This document shows, piece by piece, positions 16,796 to 25,070 of a DNA stretch of 64,000 nucleotides. A model generated the notes under the pieces. That model saw only the letters and a program-made list of their open reading frames with translations. It was not told the DNA's origin and searched no databases. The translations under genes and the position numbers were made by a program. The DNA comes from Odoribacter splanchnicus DSM 20712 (lineage in GTDB: Bacteria; Bacteroidota; Bacteroidia; Bacteroidales; Marinifilaceae), in contig NC_015160.1 of the NCBI RefSeq assembly GCF_000190535.1, positions 62,001-126,000 on the forward strand, read 5' to 3'. Each line of letters begins with the position of its first letter. The stretch's first letter is position 1.

Positions 16796-17719
16796 TTACC
16801 AAAGTCTGAAATTAATAGTTTCGTTTGTATGGTTGTTAGGTGAGGTCCTGTATATGTCCTGTGGTTTCATGTCCCATTTAGGGGTATAGTTCCGTTTTTC
16901 CAGACAGGCTATTTTGGCATTCAGGTTATTTTCATCATCATTCTCTGATGCAAGGTCTAAGAGTTCAAGAAAGTCAAGCGTTAGGCGTATGATGTTACTT
17001 TTAGGTTTTATGTTGGAATGAGTAGTTAAAAGGTGATATGTGCCCATCATCATCAGGGCAAATGCAGCATCCAATTTTCTGCCTTTGGAGGAATAGACCG
17101 TTTTTAGTTCTTCCTCTGCTTCTTCTTTGTTTTCTACTCCTAAAAAGGTATGCAAATATTCTTCCAAAGCACCCACAAACCAACCTGCGGTATTATCTAT
17201 CTCTATTCTTTCTGCTCCTGCTTCAATTCTGATTGGTAGAGGTGTTTGGAATCCTGTTTGTTTATTGGTAGTTGTGATATGCCCTTTTAGAAAGGTAAGG
17301 AGTTTAAGCATTTCAGGACGGATATGTTTAGAATATTGGTCGAACATATCCCTTTGCTCTAAATAGTCAATATCAAAATTAGAATGGTCTTTGCCAAAGT
17401 TGTCGTATTTCCTGTATAATACACTTGCAATCCATAAGCAACAATATATCTTTTCCTCGTTTTCAAAGGGAGAGTATTTATTTATGATGGCTTCTAACTT
17501 ATCCAAAAATTGATTGTCACATTCAGCTAAATGTATATGTGGAATATGGTTTATGTGTTCATTATTGACCTTTAGAAAATCTTCTACTCTATGATATTTA
17601 GCTTCAAAAGCCTGTTCTATTTCTGGTTGAATATGGAAGCGTTGATATGCAAAGTATTCTGTCAGCCAAGGTTCTATATCTTTGAGAATAGAAACGGGAA
17701 AAAGATAGGGTTCTGCCAT
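16796..17719 (-). CDS. Hypothetical island protein, 307 residues
   Basis: No signal peptide. Unrecognised. Mostly helical, with an acidic, glutamate-rich middle (ENKEEAEEELKTVYSSKGRK) and several aromatic-rich helices (WIASVLYRKYDNFGK, MLKLLTFLKGHI). It lies between the integrase and the iteron-like repeats, each separated by terminators, so it is probably its own transcription unit. Similar accessory proteins are often carried beside integrases on Bacteroidetes islands, but I have no specific family to name. Confidence 0.6.
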   Translation of the reverse strand: MAEPYLFPVSILKDIEPWLTEYFAYQRFHIQPEIEQAFEAKYHRVEDFLKVNNEHINHIPHIHLAECDNQFLDKLEAIINKYSPFENEEKIYCCLWIASVLYRKYDNFGKDHSNFDIDYLEQRDMFDQYSKHIRPEMLKLLTFLKGHITTTNKQTGFQTPLPIRIEAGAERIEIDNTAGWFVGALEEYLHTFLGVENKEEAEEELKTVYSSKGRKLDAAFALMMMGTYHLLTTHSNIKPKSNIIRLTLDFLELLDLASENDDENNLNAKIACLEKRNYTPKWDMKPQDIYRTSPNNHTNETINFRLW

Positions 17720-17751
17720 AATAAAAGAGTGTTTGTATTAGTAGAGCAAAA

Positions 17752-17794
17752 TTAAAAAAATACCCCCTCACTCCAATTAAAGAAGTGAGAGGGT
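17752..17794 (-). terminator. Terminator after the integrase gene
   Basis: Minus-strand hairpin, arms complementary between about 17763-17772 and 17783-17793, followed by TATTTTTTT on that strand. Confidence 0.7.
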
Positions 17795-17800
17795 TTTGGG

Positions 17801-19042
17801 TTAGTTTTCTTCTGTATAAAGTTTTTGTTTTAGTTGGTTCATGTGTCTGCTGGTATTTTTATTCATAACCTGTGCATAGGCTGCTTCTGTTACGCGTATG
17901 GAGGAATGTCCTAATAATTTACTGACAATTTCGATAGGAACGTCATTATTTAGCAGTATTGTACTGGCGAATGTTTTACGTGCTGTATGTGTGGTCAGCC
18001 GTTTATTGATACCTAATATTTCTGCAATTTCTTTCAGGTAGGAGTTCATACGTTGATTACTAATCATAGGTAATAATGGTTTATTAATAGGTTCGTTACC
18101 TGTTATATATTTAGAAAGAATTTTTTGTGCAGGAGGTAGTAGGGGAATCTCCATACTGTTACCTGTCTTTTGACGTGTCATGTTTATCCATATTTCATTA
18201 TCCAATCCTTTTATGAGATGTGCTTTACATAGATTGGCTGCTTCTCTGTAAGCTAAACCTGTGTAAACGGAAAACAGGTATAAGTCCTTTACTTGCTCTA
18301 ATCTGTGTTGTGTGAAATGATAATTTTCTAATTGTTCAATTTCTTCATCAGTTAGAAATGTAATAGACTTAGTACCAACTTTCAATCGCTCATACGCATT
18401 AAAAGGATTCTTTTCCAAGTAACCACATTTTACTGCATATTTTGCAACTTCAATAACCTTTTGCAGTGTTTTATTGACGGTATTGGGTATTTGCTTGCGG
18501 TCTGTAAGAAGATATTGCTGAAAAGCAGCTATAAATTGATAATCCAGTTTTTTCAAAGGTATATCGCTCATATTGTATTGCTTCTTAATAAAATTGATTG
18601 TGTGGTTATATACGTCTTTGAATTTTCTGTATGTATCTTTGGAATATTCTGTTCCTACAAGTTTGCCCATCACATCAAGGCGGTCTTTCATTAATTTTAG
18701 AAAAGTATCACCTGTTAATTCTGCCCCGCCTTTAAGTTGGAAATAGAGGTCTTCAATACTAAATGTCCCTAACGTATCAATTAATTTACGTTCACAGTCT
18801 TTGATTTGTTTGGTTAGGCAATCCAGTTTGAAATTAATGAATTGTACTTCTTCGTTTCTGCCTTTGGCTTTTTGTTTTACAGTATCCCAATTATTAGCCT
18901 GTACATATAAACCTGTGGCAAACTTTTTAGGAGTGCTGTTTACTGTAATTCTACAATAGATTGGGGCTAATCCGTTAGTGGACTCTTTTGAGTTGTAGTG
19001 GAAGTAATAAATAAGGGTTTTTGATAGCATAATAATGACCAT
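17801..19042 (-). CDS. Tyrosine recombinase (island integrase)
   Basis: 413 residues. An N-terminal Arm-like domain (YYFHYNSKESTNGLAPIYCRI), a SAM-like core-binding domain (about 110-210) and a C-terminal catalytic domain. Catalytic residues visible: H352 and R355 in HTARKTF, H379 in LLGHSS and the nucleophile Y389 in EAAYAQV. The box I position reads TGLAYREAANL, so the usual TGLR arginine is alanine with R266 two residues on; this TGLAY form is common in Bacteroidetes recombinases. The gene sits 160 bases from the right attachment repeat, the expected place for the enzyme that inserted the island into ssrA. Start could be 19042 or 19030 (MLSKTL). Confidence 0.93.
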   Translation of the reverse strand: MVIIMLSKTLIYYFHYNSKESTNGLAPIYCRITVNSTPKKFATGLYVQANNWDTVKQKAKGRNEEVQFINFKLDCLTKQIKDCERKLIDTLGTFSIEDLYFQLKGGAELTGDTFLKLMKDRLDVMGKLVGTEYSKDTYRKFKDVYNHTINFIKKQYNMSDIPLKKLDYQFIAAFQQYLLTDRKQIPNTVNKTLQKVIEVAKYAVKCGYLEKNPFNAYERLKVGTKSITFLTDEEIEQLENYHFTQHRLEQVKDLYLFSVYTGLAYREAANLCKAHLIKGLDNEIWINMTRQKTGNSMEIPLLPPAQKILSKYITGNEPINKPLLPMISNQRMNSYLKEIAEILGINKRLTTHTARKTFASTILLNNDVPIEIVSKLLGHSSIRVTEAAYAQVMNKNTSRHMNQLKQKLYTEEN

Positions 19043-19075
19043 TAAATGCCACTGCTTCTGTTACTTATGAAGATA

Positions 19076-19136
19076 TTTGGTCCACCTTGAAAAATGGACC
19101 AGATTTAGGAAAATAAGTGGACCAAATAATGGACCA
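19076..19136. repeat. Repeated TGGACCA words at the right end
   Basis: TTTGGTCCACC at 19076-19086, then TGGACCA at 19095-19101, 19118-19124 and 19130-19136. The arrangement (one inverted, then direct copies) mirrors the GTGCACCAA set at the left end and lies between integrase and attachment repeat, where recombinase or excisionase arm sites are expected. Confidence 0.55.
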
Positions 19137-19159
19137 GAATACGAAAATTTATAGGTTGT

Positions 19160-19191
19160 GAGAAAAAGAAAACCACTGTAAATCAGTGGTT
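19160..19191 (-). terminator. Island-supplied terminator for tmRNA
   Basis: 8-bp arms at 19171-19178 and 19184-19191, loop of 5, then TTCTTTTTCTC on the minus strand. It starts 14 bases after the tmRNA 3' end and replaces the original terminator left at 5689-5735. Confidence 0.7.
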
Positions 19192-19204
19192 TAATTCTAA
19201 TCGG

Positions 19205-19598
19205 TGGAGCAGCAGGGAATCGAACCCTGGTCCAAACACGGAATCCATATGCTTTCTACATGCTTAGTCGCTTATTGGTTTTCGACGATGGTCCGGAAAG
19301 TGACACCCAAGCCATCGCTTATCCTCTTAAATTTTCGCCTTTCGCCAAAGGTGGGCTAAGACTAACCTTAAATTGACTGCACCCCGTATGCCGACCGGAA
19401 TAAGGTGGAACCACCGGCGGGATGTCCCGTCCCCGTTCCTTGAACAGGGATTAAGCCTTCAATCTTCTAAAGATTAGGCAGCGAGAGCGTAATTATTTTC
19501 GCCAACTAAAATTTTGTGTCCGGGATTTACGGGCCGTTTCACTGCTCCCGACATGCTTACATACCTATTCTTCATGCTGTCAAATCCAGGTCTGCCCC
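19205..19598 (-). ncRNA. ssrA: tmRNA
   Basis: 394 bases, one-piece tmRNA. The 5' end GGGGCAG (19592-19598) pairs with CTGCTCC at the 3' end through seven base pairs including one G-U, and the 3' TPsiC arm GGTTCGATTCC is present. The tag reading frame on the minus strand (about 19474-19503) encodes GENNYALAA followed by TAA, the form typical of Bacteroidetes, ending in the AA needed by ClpXP-type proteases. tmRNA rescues ribosomes stalled on broken messages with SmpB. Its 3' 205 bases are duplicated at 5761-5965 by island integration. CCA is not fully encoded (CCG at this copy), so it must be added or repaired after transcription. Confidence 0.97.
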
Positions 19599-19612
19599 AT
19601 GGTATGCGAGGA

Positions 19613-19620
19613 CAAAGATA
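19613..19620 (-). promoter_or_regulatory. -7 box of ssrA
   Basis: TATCTTTG on the minus strand, exact TAnnTTTG, 14 bases upstream of the mature 5' end, which leaves a short leader for RNase P to remove. Confidence 0.65.
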
Positions 19621-19740
19621 GGAAGAAACCCGGTAAATCATATCAAAAGAGACTTAAATTTATAATTTTTGGTAGTTATATACATATTTATACCTACAAA
19701 CGTACATTTCATGTAAATATCTATATAAATACCAAAAATG

Positions 19741-19780
19741 AAATCGTGCAGATCCGGGAAGGTTCTGCACGATTTTTATT
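19741..19780 (-). terminator. Terminator after the GH109-type gene
   Basis: 10-bp arms at 19743-19752 and 19764-19773; U-rich on either strand. Lies 18 bases past the stop codon at 19798. Confidence 0.75.
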
Positions 19781-19797
19781 TTGAATGAGGGGTAAAA

Positions 19798-21201
19798 TTA
19801 TTCTCCGATCATAAAATGATGGTATCCCTTCATTTTTTGCCAACTGCCCCGGGTGAAATCGGGGACCTCGACGGGCATGCTGTTGTTTTCGATGGAGAGG
19901 CGGGTGAGTTCGCCCAGACAGGACCATTCGGCTGCGTCATAGACATCTTGATCGAGAGGGAGGCCGTGGCGTAAACAATATACCAACCGGTAATCCATGA
20001 TGAAGTCCATGCCACCGTGTCCGCCGACTTTTTTGGCTTTTTCCTCCAGTTCTTTCTGAATGGGGTGTTTGTATTGCTCCATCAGCGCCTGTTTCACATC
20101 TGCCGGGACGAACGAGTGCATACTTAAATTTTCGTGATCGGGTACACCTTCGACTTGCTCCGGAGAACGGAATGTATAGCCTTCTACCGGATACTTGTTG
20201 GCGAAACCTTCGGTGCCGGTCAGTTGGTACATCCGGGAATAAGGCCGGGGATTCATGACGTCGTGCTGGATGTGCATGGTTTGGCCGTTTTCGGTCATAA
20301 TCATCGTCATCGTATGGTCTCCGTTCTGAAAATCCTTACCGTCCCGTTTGTTGATCTTTTCTACCAGTTTCGGGCCGGTCAGGGCTTTGGTATCCATAGA
20401 AACGAGGTAGTTCATTTTATTTCCCCGGTGGATGTCGAGGAGTTGACAGGCAGGTCCCATGCCGTGGGTGGCATATACATCCCCCCGGTATTTTTCATTG
20501 AAATCCAGCCGCCAGTTGCCTTGATAGGCCGCCCAGAATTCTTCCAGGTTGTGGATATACGAACCTTCGACATGGAGGATATCACCGAACAATCCATGTT
20601 GGGCCATATTCAGGGTGGTGAGTTCGAAAAAGTCGTATACGCAGTTTTCCAGCATCATACAGTGCTTGCGGGTCTTTTCGGAAGTATTGATCAGTTGCCA
20701 GCATTCATCGAGATTCATGGCTGCGGGGACTTCGATGGCGACATGTTTACCGTGTTCCATGGCGTAAACGGCTATGGGAGTATGCAGCAACCACGGAGTG
20801 ACGATATATACCAGATCGATATCGGGGCGTTCACAAAGTTGTTTCCAGCCTTCTTCTCCACTATAGGCGGCAGCCTGGGGACGATTGTTTTTGATGAGGA
20901 TCTCCTGGGCTTTTTCTACCCGTTCGGGATAAAGGTCACAGAGGGCTTTGATGGCGGTACCTTCGATTTGGGTAAAACGATAGACGGCCCCCGGGCCGCG
21001 CATGCCTAATCCGATAAAACCGACCCGTACGGTGTCGAGGGGTGCACAGCGAAGGCCTATGACGTCTGTCTGACCGGCCGGACGTTCCGGAATAGCGGTG
21101 CGAATCAGATTGGGAGTCGTTTGATCCGAAGATTTAGGACATTGGCAACTGCTGATGCCCAGGATCAGAAAAGCGGTCAATAGGTAAGTGATTTTTTTCA
21201 T
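19798..21201 (-). CDS. GH109-type Gfo/Idh/MocA enzyme (alpha-N-acetylgalactosaminidase family), lipoprotein
   Basis: 467 residues from MKKITYLLTAFLILGISSC; the 12-codon longer frame starting at 21237 would overlap the upstream gene and delays the signal. The ISSC lipobox suggests a lipoprotein exported across the inner membrane. The dinucleotide-binding motif VGFIGLGMRG follows at about residue 60, then ALCDLYPERVEKA, and HVAIEVPAA in the place of the usual EKP motif. This full-length layout matches glycoside hydrolase family 109, whose members use bound NAD+ transiently to remove terminal alpha-GalNAc from glycans. It lies four bases after a sugar-kinase gene on the same strand, which supports a host-glycan amino-sugar role. 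Confidence 0.87.
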   Translation of the reverse strand: MKKITYLLTAFLILGISSCQCPKSSDQTTPNLIRTAIPERPAGQTDVIGLRCAPLDTVRVGFIGLGMRGPGAVYRFTQIEGTAIKALCDLYPERVEKAQEILIKNNRPQAAAYSGEEGWKQLCERPDIDLVYIVTPWLLHTPIAVYAMEHGKHVAIEVPAAMNLDECWQLINTSEKTRKHCMMLENCVYDFFELTTLNMAQHGLFGDILHVEGSYIHNLEEFWAAYQGNWRLDFNEKYRGDVYATHGMGPACQLLDIHRGNKMNYLVSMDTKALTGPKLVEKINKRDGKDFQNGDHTMTMIMTENGQTMHIQHDVMNPRPYSRMYQLTGTEGFANKYPVEGYTFRSPEQVEGVPDHENLSMHSFVPADVKQALMEQYKHPIQKELEEKAKKVGGHGGMDFIMDYRLVYCLRHGLPLDQDVYDAAEWSCLGELTRLSIENNSMPVEVPDFTRGSWQKMKGYHHFMIGE

Positions 21202-21205
21202 ATAA

Positions 21206-22297
21206 TTACTGATTTGAGAGTTGATTAATCCAGGCATTCATTTCTTCCAGATGACTGTCTATGCTGTGGAGATGGGTCAATTGAGCCAAGGTCCGTTGCA
21301 GGTTGTGTTCGGGATATTGGATTTTGTAGTATGTATCTCCGTTGAGGTAATCGGTCAGAAAACGGACGGTTTGCATATAGGTTAGAAGTTGTGCCCCATA
21401 GGGTAACAATTGTTTTTCGATAGGGGTAAGGAAGGCACTTGCCGTTTCGAGATAGCCCCGGGCAAATTCCCGGAATATTTCCATATCGAGACCTACCCGG
21501 TCCAATTCTTTATCGTCTTCTGCTCCTTTATTGGCAGCGGTACGGATAAAGTCACCGAAATCCGACAATACAAATCCAGGCATCGTTGTGTCGAGGTCGA
21601 TCACACAGAGAAAACGGTCATCCTGATCGAACAGCATATTGTTGACTTTTGTATCGCAATGGGTAATGCGTTTAGGTAATTTTCCTTCGCGATGAAGCCG
21701 TTCAGCCCGGCACATTTCCTCAGAACGTCCGAGCAATTCATCCACGATCGGTTGCACTTTAGCCAGACGGGCCGCTTTGTCTCGAGCGATTGCTTCCCGG
21801 AACTGTCCGAGGCGGAATTCCATGTTGTGAAAGTCGGGAATGGTCGCTCCGATCGGTGGATTCGGAATGTCTGACAGAAAGTATTGAAATTCTCCGAAAG
21901 CTCTTCCGGTCTGATAGGCCAGGTCCGGTGTCACTTGTTCGAAAGTCTTCGATCCGGCGATATAAATAGTCAGCCGCCAGTAACTGTTGCCGTCGTAATA
22001 ATAAAGCCTTTCATCTGTAGCAGGTACTAAAGTCAATGTCTTCCTGTCGATATCGTTTGCATTCCGTTGTTGCAAATGGTAACGGATACGGGAGGTAATG
22101 TAACGGATATTTTCCTGTAATAAAGGAACATCCGTGAAAATAGCCTGATTGATGCGTTGTAATACGTAATCCGGGGTATCGGGATATCGGGTTGTTACCA
22201 GGAAGGTATCGTTGATCAACCCCGATCCTAGCGGTTTTATTTCTGCCACCTCTCCCGAAATGGCAAAATGTGAAGTGATTGCTTTTAAATCTGTCAT
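21206..22297 (-). CDS. NahK-like N-acetylhexosamine kinase (APH fold)
   Basis: 363 residues from MTDLKAITSHFAIS; the longer open frame to 22438 has no support. The protein kinase-like APH fold is shown by PLGSGLINDTFLV near the start, the catalytic loop HCDTKVNNMLF (HxD with downstream N) and the metal-binding DLDTTMPG. This set of motifs matches N-acetylhexosamine 1-kinases and related phosphotransferases. Predicted reaction: ATP-dependent phosphorylation of GalNAc or GlcNAc at C1, feeding UDP-sugar or glycolytic routes. It is four bases upstream of the GH109-type gene, so release and phosphorylation of GalNAc would be co-expressed (inference). Confidence 0.82.
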   Translation of the reverse strand: MTDLKAITSHFAISGEVAEIKPLGSGLINDTFLVTTRYPDTPDYVLQRINQAIFTDVPLLQENIRYITSRIRYHLQQRNANDIDRKTLTLVPATDERLYYYDGNSYWRLTIYIAGSKTFEQVTPDLAYQTGRAFGEFQYFLSDIPNPPIGATIPDFHNMEFRLGQFREAIARDKAARLAKVQPIVDELLGRSEEMCRAERLHREGKLPKRITHCDTKVNNMLFDQDDRFLCVIDLDTTMPGFVLSDFGDFIRTAANKGAEDDKELDRVGLDMEIFREFARGYLETASAFLTPIEKQLLPYGAQLLTYMQTVRFLTDYLNGDTYYKIQYPEHNLQRTLAQLTHLHSIDSHLEEMNAWINQLSNQ

Positions 22298-22685
22298 GAA
22301 AATGGTGATAAAATGATCTGCTAAAATAGTCAATTTTCCGAAGAATTGGAATTTTGATTTCTGAATTAAATTTTCTGAATTTTTTTTGTTTGTGTTTCTC
22401 GCGGAAAGGGGTAATTTTGTGAGGGAGATGTATAGCATAACTCCTCACTACGTTCGTCAGATACCACCGGTCAATGAAAGAAAAAGGCAGACGACCGACA
22501 GAAGCGATCGCGTTCCCGGACACGAATACCGAAGACGAACAAATACCGAAATAATCCTGCCGTTTTTTAGTGACAACGGTTATGGAAATCAAATCTGATC
22601 ACTGTAACCGTTGTCACTGAAAAAGATAGGACCTGAAAGTTGAAAATTACTCCGTAATCGTTGAAAAGGATGTGGATTTTCAACT
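22298..22685. other. Intergenic region with a 14-bp perfect dyad
   Basis: No supported gene; the short frame 22386-22598 looks non-coding although KEKGRRPTEAIAFPD is protein-like. A dyad with perfect 14-bp arms (22569-22582 and 22605-22618) extends further as T-rich/A-rich arms. It could be a cruciform, an operator, or a terminator shared by convergent transcripts; the U tract is on the wrong side for a normal terminator. Confidence 0.4.
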
Positions 22686-23903
22686 TCAAAAGCCTTGATA
22701 AAAGATAGTATACACTTGTTTCGTCGGAGTTTTAATACCTTCAGAGAAATGGGTGGCTGTAATGGTTTCTACATAACCGGACATGTTGAAAGTATAACTG
22801 AATTCTGTTCTGCTGCCTTTTTTGTCGCTGATCGAAGCCAACAGATTTTGGCTGCGTTTCCCTAGCAAACCGACCATCGACAGGTAGTCCTCCTGATAAA
22901 GTTGATTAAGGTCCAGGTTGGCTTTATTATTTTCTTCCGTGGTGTACGTGAAGGTTTCCAGAGTAGCATATTCAGCGTCACTTGTGATTTTTTCCTGTGT
23001 TTCTACTCTGTTTTGATCCGACCATATATATTGGAACTGTTCCTGGTCGCTACCGATATTTTGTAAACGGAAATTTTTGTAACGATATACAATCGATATG
23101 GGCTCTTCATTACTCATCATGTCGAAGTAAGTTGCCTGATTTTCCCTGATATGGCCTTGTTCGTTCAGCATACATTCGCTGTAAAGTTTTTGAGTAACCT
23201 GATTGTTATTTTCATAAATATTCTGCTCATAAAATAAACGGTGATCTTCGGGCATATAATTTATATGAATATCCGACAGTATCGTTTCATTTTGAATTTC
23301 TTCACCTTCGATATTTTCTGTATAAATGCCTGTTTTTTCAATATACTGAATTTGGTCATCGTTGTAACCGAATCTGATTTCCAGCCAATTATTCCGGTTT
23401 TCTACTCCTTCTGTGATTTCTGTGATGGTAATGCGCTCCACCCAGGCTTCGAAGGGATCCGGTTCGTAAGATTCCGGGAAACTGCCGTCCTGCCGGACAG
23501 CTTCCTGATTGATTGTGATTGTTTCGGTTTGGCTTTGACAGTTTAGGTCGATTCGAACTGTCCGGGGATTTCCTGTCGTGTTTTCATCTAATAATATTTG
23601 CACGGTATGTTCCCCGGCTTCTTCTCCGGCAGAAGGGGTTACGGTAACCCAGGAGCGGGCTTCATCGTTTTGGATATAACTCTCCCACGAAGAGGTGGTG
23701 GTAAAAGTGATCTCGCAGGAGGGAGAGTCGGCATAAGCTGTCTGATTGAGTTGAGCAGGATCGGACAGGGTTATAAATTGATTGGAAGGATTGCCTCCGC
23801 CGCCTCCGTCGCCTTCGCCTTCATAATCGGTAATCACATTGGTATAACAGGCTGTCAGGCATACAGCAATAAACAACTGAATGAATAGTAATATCTTTTT
23901 CAT
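22686..23903 (-). CDS. BACON-domain surface lipoprotein
   Basis: 405 residues. Signal MKKILLFIQLFIAVCLTAC with a TAC lipobox, then a Gly-rich linker (EGDGGGGGN) and a BACON domain around residues 45-130 (SWESYIQNDEARSWVTVTPSAGEEAGEHTV, ending TITINQEA). The C-terminal 260 residues form repeated beta hairpins (YIEKTGIYTENIEG, FTYTTEENNKANLDLNQLY, TFNMSGYVETITATHFSEG), resembling DUF4595-type lipoproteins. BACON modules are thought to bind carbohydrate or mucin; the protein is likely outer-membrane and surface exposed. It is followed upstream on the same strand by a damaged outer-membrane barrel gene that may once have been co-transcribed. Confidence 0.82.
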   Translation of the reverse strand: MKKILLFIQLFIAVCLTACYTNVITDYEGEGDGGGGGNPSNQFITLSDPAQLNQTAYADSPSCEITFTTTSSWESYIQNDEARSWVTVTPSAGEEAGEHTVQILLDENTTGNPRTVRIDLNCQSQTETITINQEAVRQDGSFPESYEPDPFEAWVERITITEITEGVENRNNWLEIRFGYNDDQIQYIEKTGIYTENIEGEEIQNETILSDIHINYMPEDHRLFYEQNIYENNNQVTQKLYSECMLNEQGHIRENQATYFDMMSNEEPISIVYRYKNFRLQNIGSDQEQFQYIWSDQNRVETQEKITSDAEYATLETFTYTTEENNKANLDLNQLYQEDYLSMVGLLGKRSQNLLASISDKKGSRTEFSYTFNMSGYVETITATHFSEGIKTPTKQVYTIFYQGF

Positions 23904-23921
23904 GATTAAGCTGATTTAATA

Positions 23922-24590
23922 TTAAAATCTGAAGGATAGGTAAACACGCATTCCGTTGAATTTGGATTTTCCGGGTGCCGGCTCCTGTTCGTCTTCTTCG
24001 GAATCACCGCTTCCGAAAGATTTAAATTTACAACTTCCCTATCTGGACTCCACTCCAAGGCCGATAACTCCGTAAGAGATACCGCCGCCGGTGATAAAAT
24101 AAGAAGCATAGTTTCCCAGGAGGGTATCGTCGTCGTATAAAGCTGAAAAACTGGGGGCAAACCGGAAATAAGCGTTGACGTTTAGTTTCCCGACCGGGTT
24201 GACGGTAACAGAAGGACCTACTTGCATGCCGATTTCAGCTTGATGGAAATTACTGGTTTCTGGTTCTTCTTCCTCATCGTAATTGTCTTCCCAACGGTAT
24301 TCGAGTTTGTAATTGGTGTAATTCAAATCGAACCAGGTGGCGTCGAGACCGAAACGGATCAAACCGGCTATCGGTTTTTTATGAAGATAAAAAGTCCTGC
24401 CGACGGTGAAAGCTGCTCCGAAATTACTTTTGAGCGTTTGATCCATACCGAAGTAAGAAGCCGGTTCGAATTCCTGCTTTACAAAACTCAGATTGCGGTA
24501 CTTTTTACGTAAACGATTGTTATTTTCCTGTGCCGACACCATACTTGACCAGCATAGCAAAGCCAGCAGAATGAATGAAATTTTTTTCAT
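23922..24590 (-). pseudogene. Outer-membrane beta-barrel protein interrupted by an amber codon
   Basis: From MKKISFILLALLCWSSMVSAQ (signal peptide) the frame runs to a TAG at 24039-24041, then continues in the same frame for 38 more codons to TAA at 23922-23924, ending MRVYLSFRF. The terminal aromatic residue and alternating beta pattern mark an outer-membrane barrel (about 223 codons in all), and the part after TAG completes it (GSCKFKSFGSGDSEEDEQ). The frame is otherwise intact, so a single TGG-to-TAG type change is the simplest reading. Without readthrough the last strand is lost and the barrel could not be assembled normally. Confidence 0.75.
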
Positions 24591-24664
24591 AATGCAATGA
24601 ATTTGAATTTTATAACTGATGTTCAAATCGTTTTATGACCACAGACTCCGATTGGCCGGTTGAT

Positions 24665-24889
24665 TATAAAAAGAAAGTGTGGAGCCTTGCTTTATCTGAC
24701 AGGAGGTTCTGACAAAACCCGAATACAAATAAACAATACCCCACACTTATCCGTATGTACTTTGACGATACATCAACAGACAAGTGATGAGTGTTTGTAT
24801 TGATTATCCTTGTATTCTCGAAATTGTCAGATTTCCTGTCAAGGATAAAAGTGAAACACTTTCATCTTTAAAATGCTATCCTGTAAAGG
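24665..24889 (-). ncRNA. Structured noncoding RNA, copy 2 (unassigned family)
   Basis: Minus-strand homologue of the RNA at 8560-8801. Helices in plus coordinates: P1 24857-24861 with 24782-24786; P2 24841-24848 with 24804-24811, inner helix 24831-24835 with 24820-24824; P3 about 24749-24781; P4 24741-24748 with 24675-24682, enclosing a GGTT/AACC hairpin; U-rich tail CTTTCTTTTTAT. P1 changes from AAGCG/CGCTT in copy 1 to AAGTG/CACTT here, P4 from CGTGGG to TGTGG with matching partner changes, and P3 is different in sequence but still pairs. These compensatory changes support a selected RNA structure. It lies 75 bases upstream of the barrel pseudogene. Confidence 0.72.
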
Positions 24890-24895
24890 ACGCAA

Positions 24896-24903
24896 CAAAG
24901 ATA
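24896..24903 (-). promoter_or_regulatory. -7 box for ncRNA copy 2
   Basis: TATCTTTG on the minus strand, exact TAnnTTTG, at the position homologous to 8808-8815. Confidence 0.65.
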
Positions 24904-24947
24904 TGAAATGTTTTCGATACTCACACTTAGGGGTATTGTTTTAGTTC

Positions 24948-24990
24948 AAGATTGAGTAAGAACAATCTTATTTTTCTCCTTTTTTTGTTA
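24948..24990 (+). terminator. Terminator-like hairpin upstream of ncRNA copy 2
   Basis: 7-bp arms at 24948-24954 and 24963-24969 followed by ATTTTTCTCCTTTTTTT on the plus strand. No plus-strand gene precedes it within 900 bases. Confidence 0.5.
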
Positions 24991-25070
24991 GAAATACAAA
25001 CCTTTCCCGGAGACTGCTCCTTCCGAGCCTCCCAGAAATGATATTATTCCGACTTATAAGGTGATTTTTC

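Larger units (their letters stand above)
5761..19408. mobile_element. 13.4-kb genomic island integrated in the tmRNA gene
   Basis: The 205 bases at 5761-5965 and 19204-19408 are identical direct repeats (offset 13,443), both corresponding to the 3' part of ssrA on the minus strand. The right copy is part of a full-length tmRNA gene, the left copy is a fragment. A tyrosine recombinase (17801-19042) lies next to the right repeat. This is the classic signature of integration into the 3' end of an RNA gene with the target rebuilt from sequence the element carries. Interior genes are AT-richer than the flanks. I see no relaxase, coupling protein or conjugation genes, so it looks like an integrative island mobilised in trans or immobile, not a full conjugative element (inference). 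Confidence 0.85.

Noticed and set aside
5761..19408. Integrative conjugative element or prophage
   Set aside because: No relaxase, coupling ATPase, Tra or phage structural gene is visible in 13.4 kb.
20134..21009. 291-codon plus-strand frame inside the GH109-type gene
   Set aside because: Antisense shadow of a well-supported enzyme; no independent motifs.
22386..22598. Plus-strand frame of 70 codons in the gap at 22.4 kb
   Set aside because: Low-complexity basic composition, crosses the perfect dyad and has no neighbour or family support.
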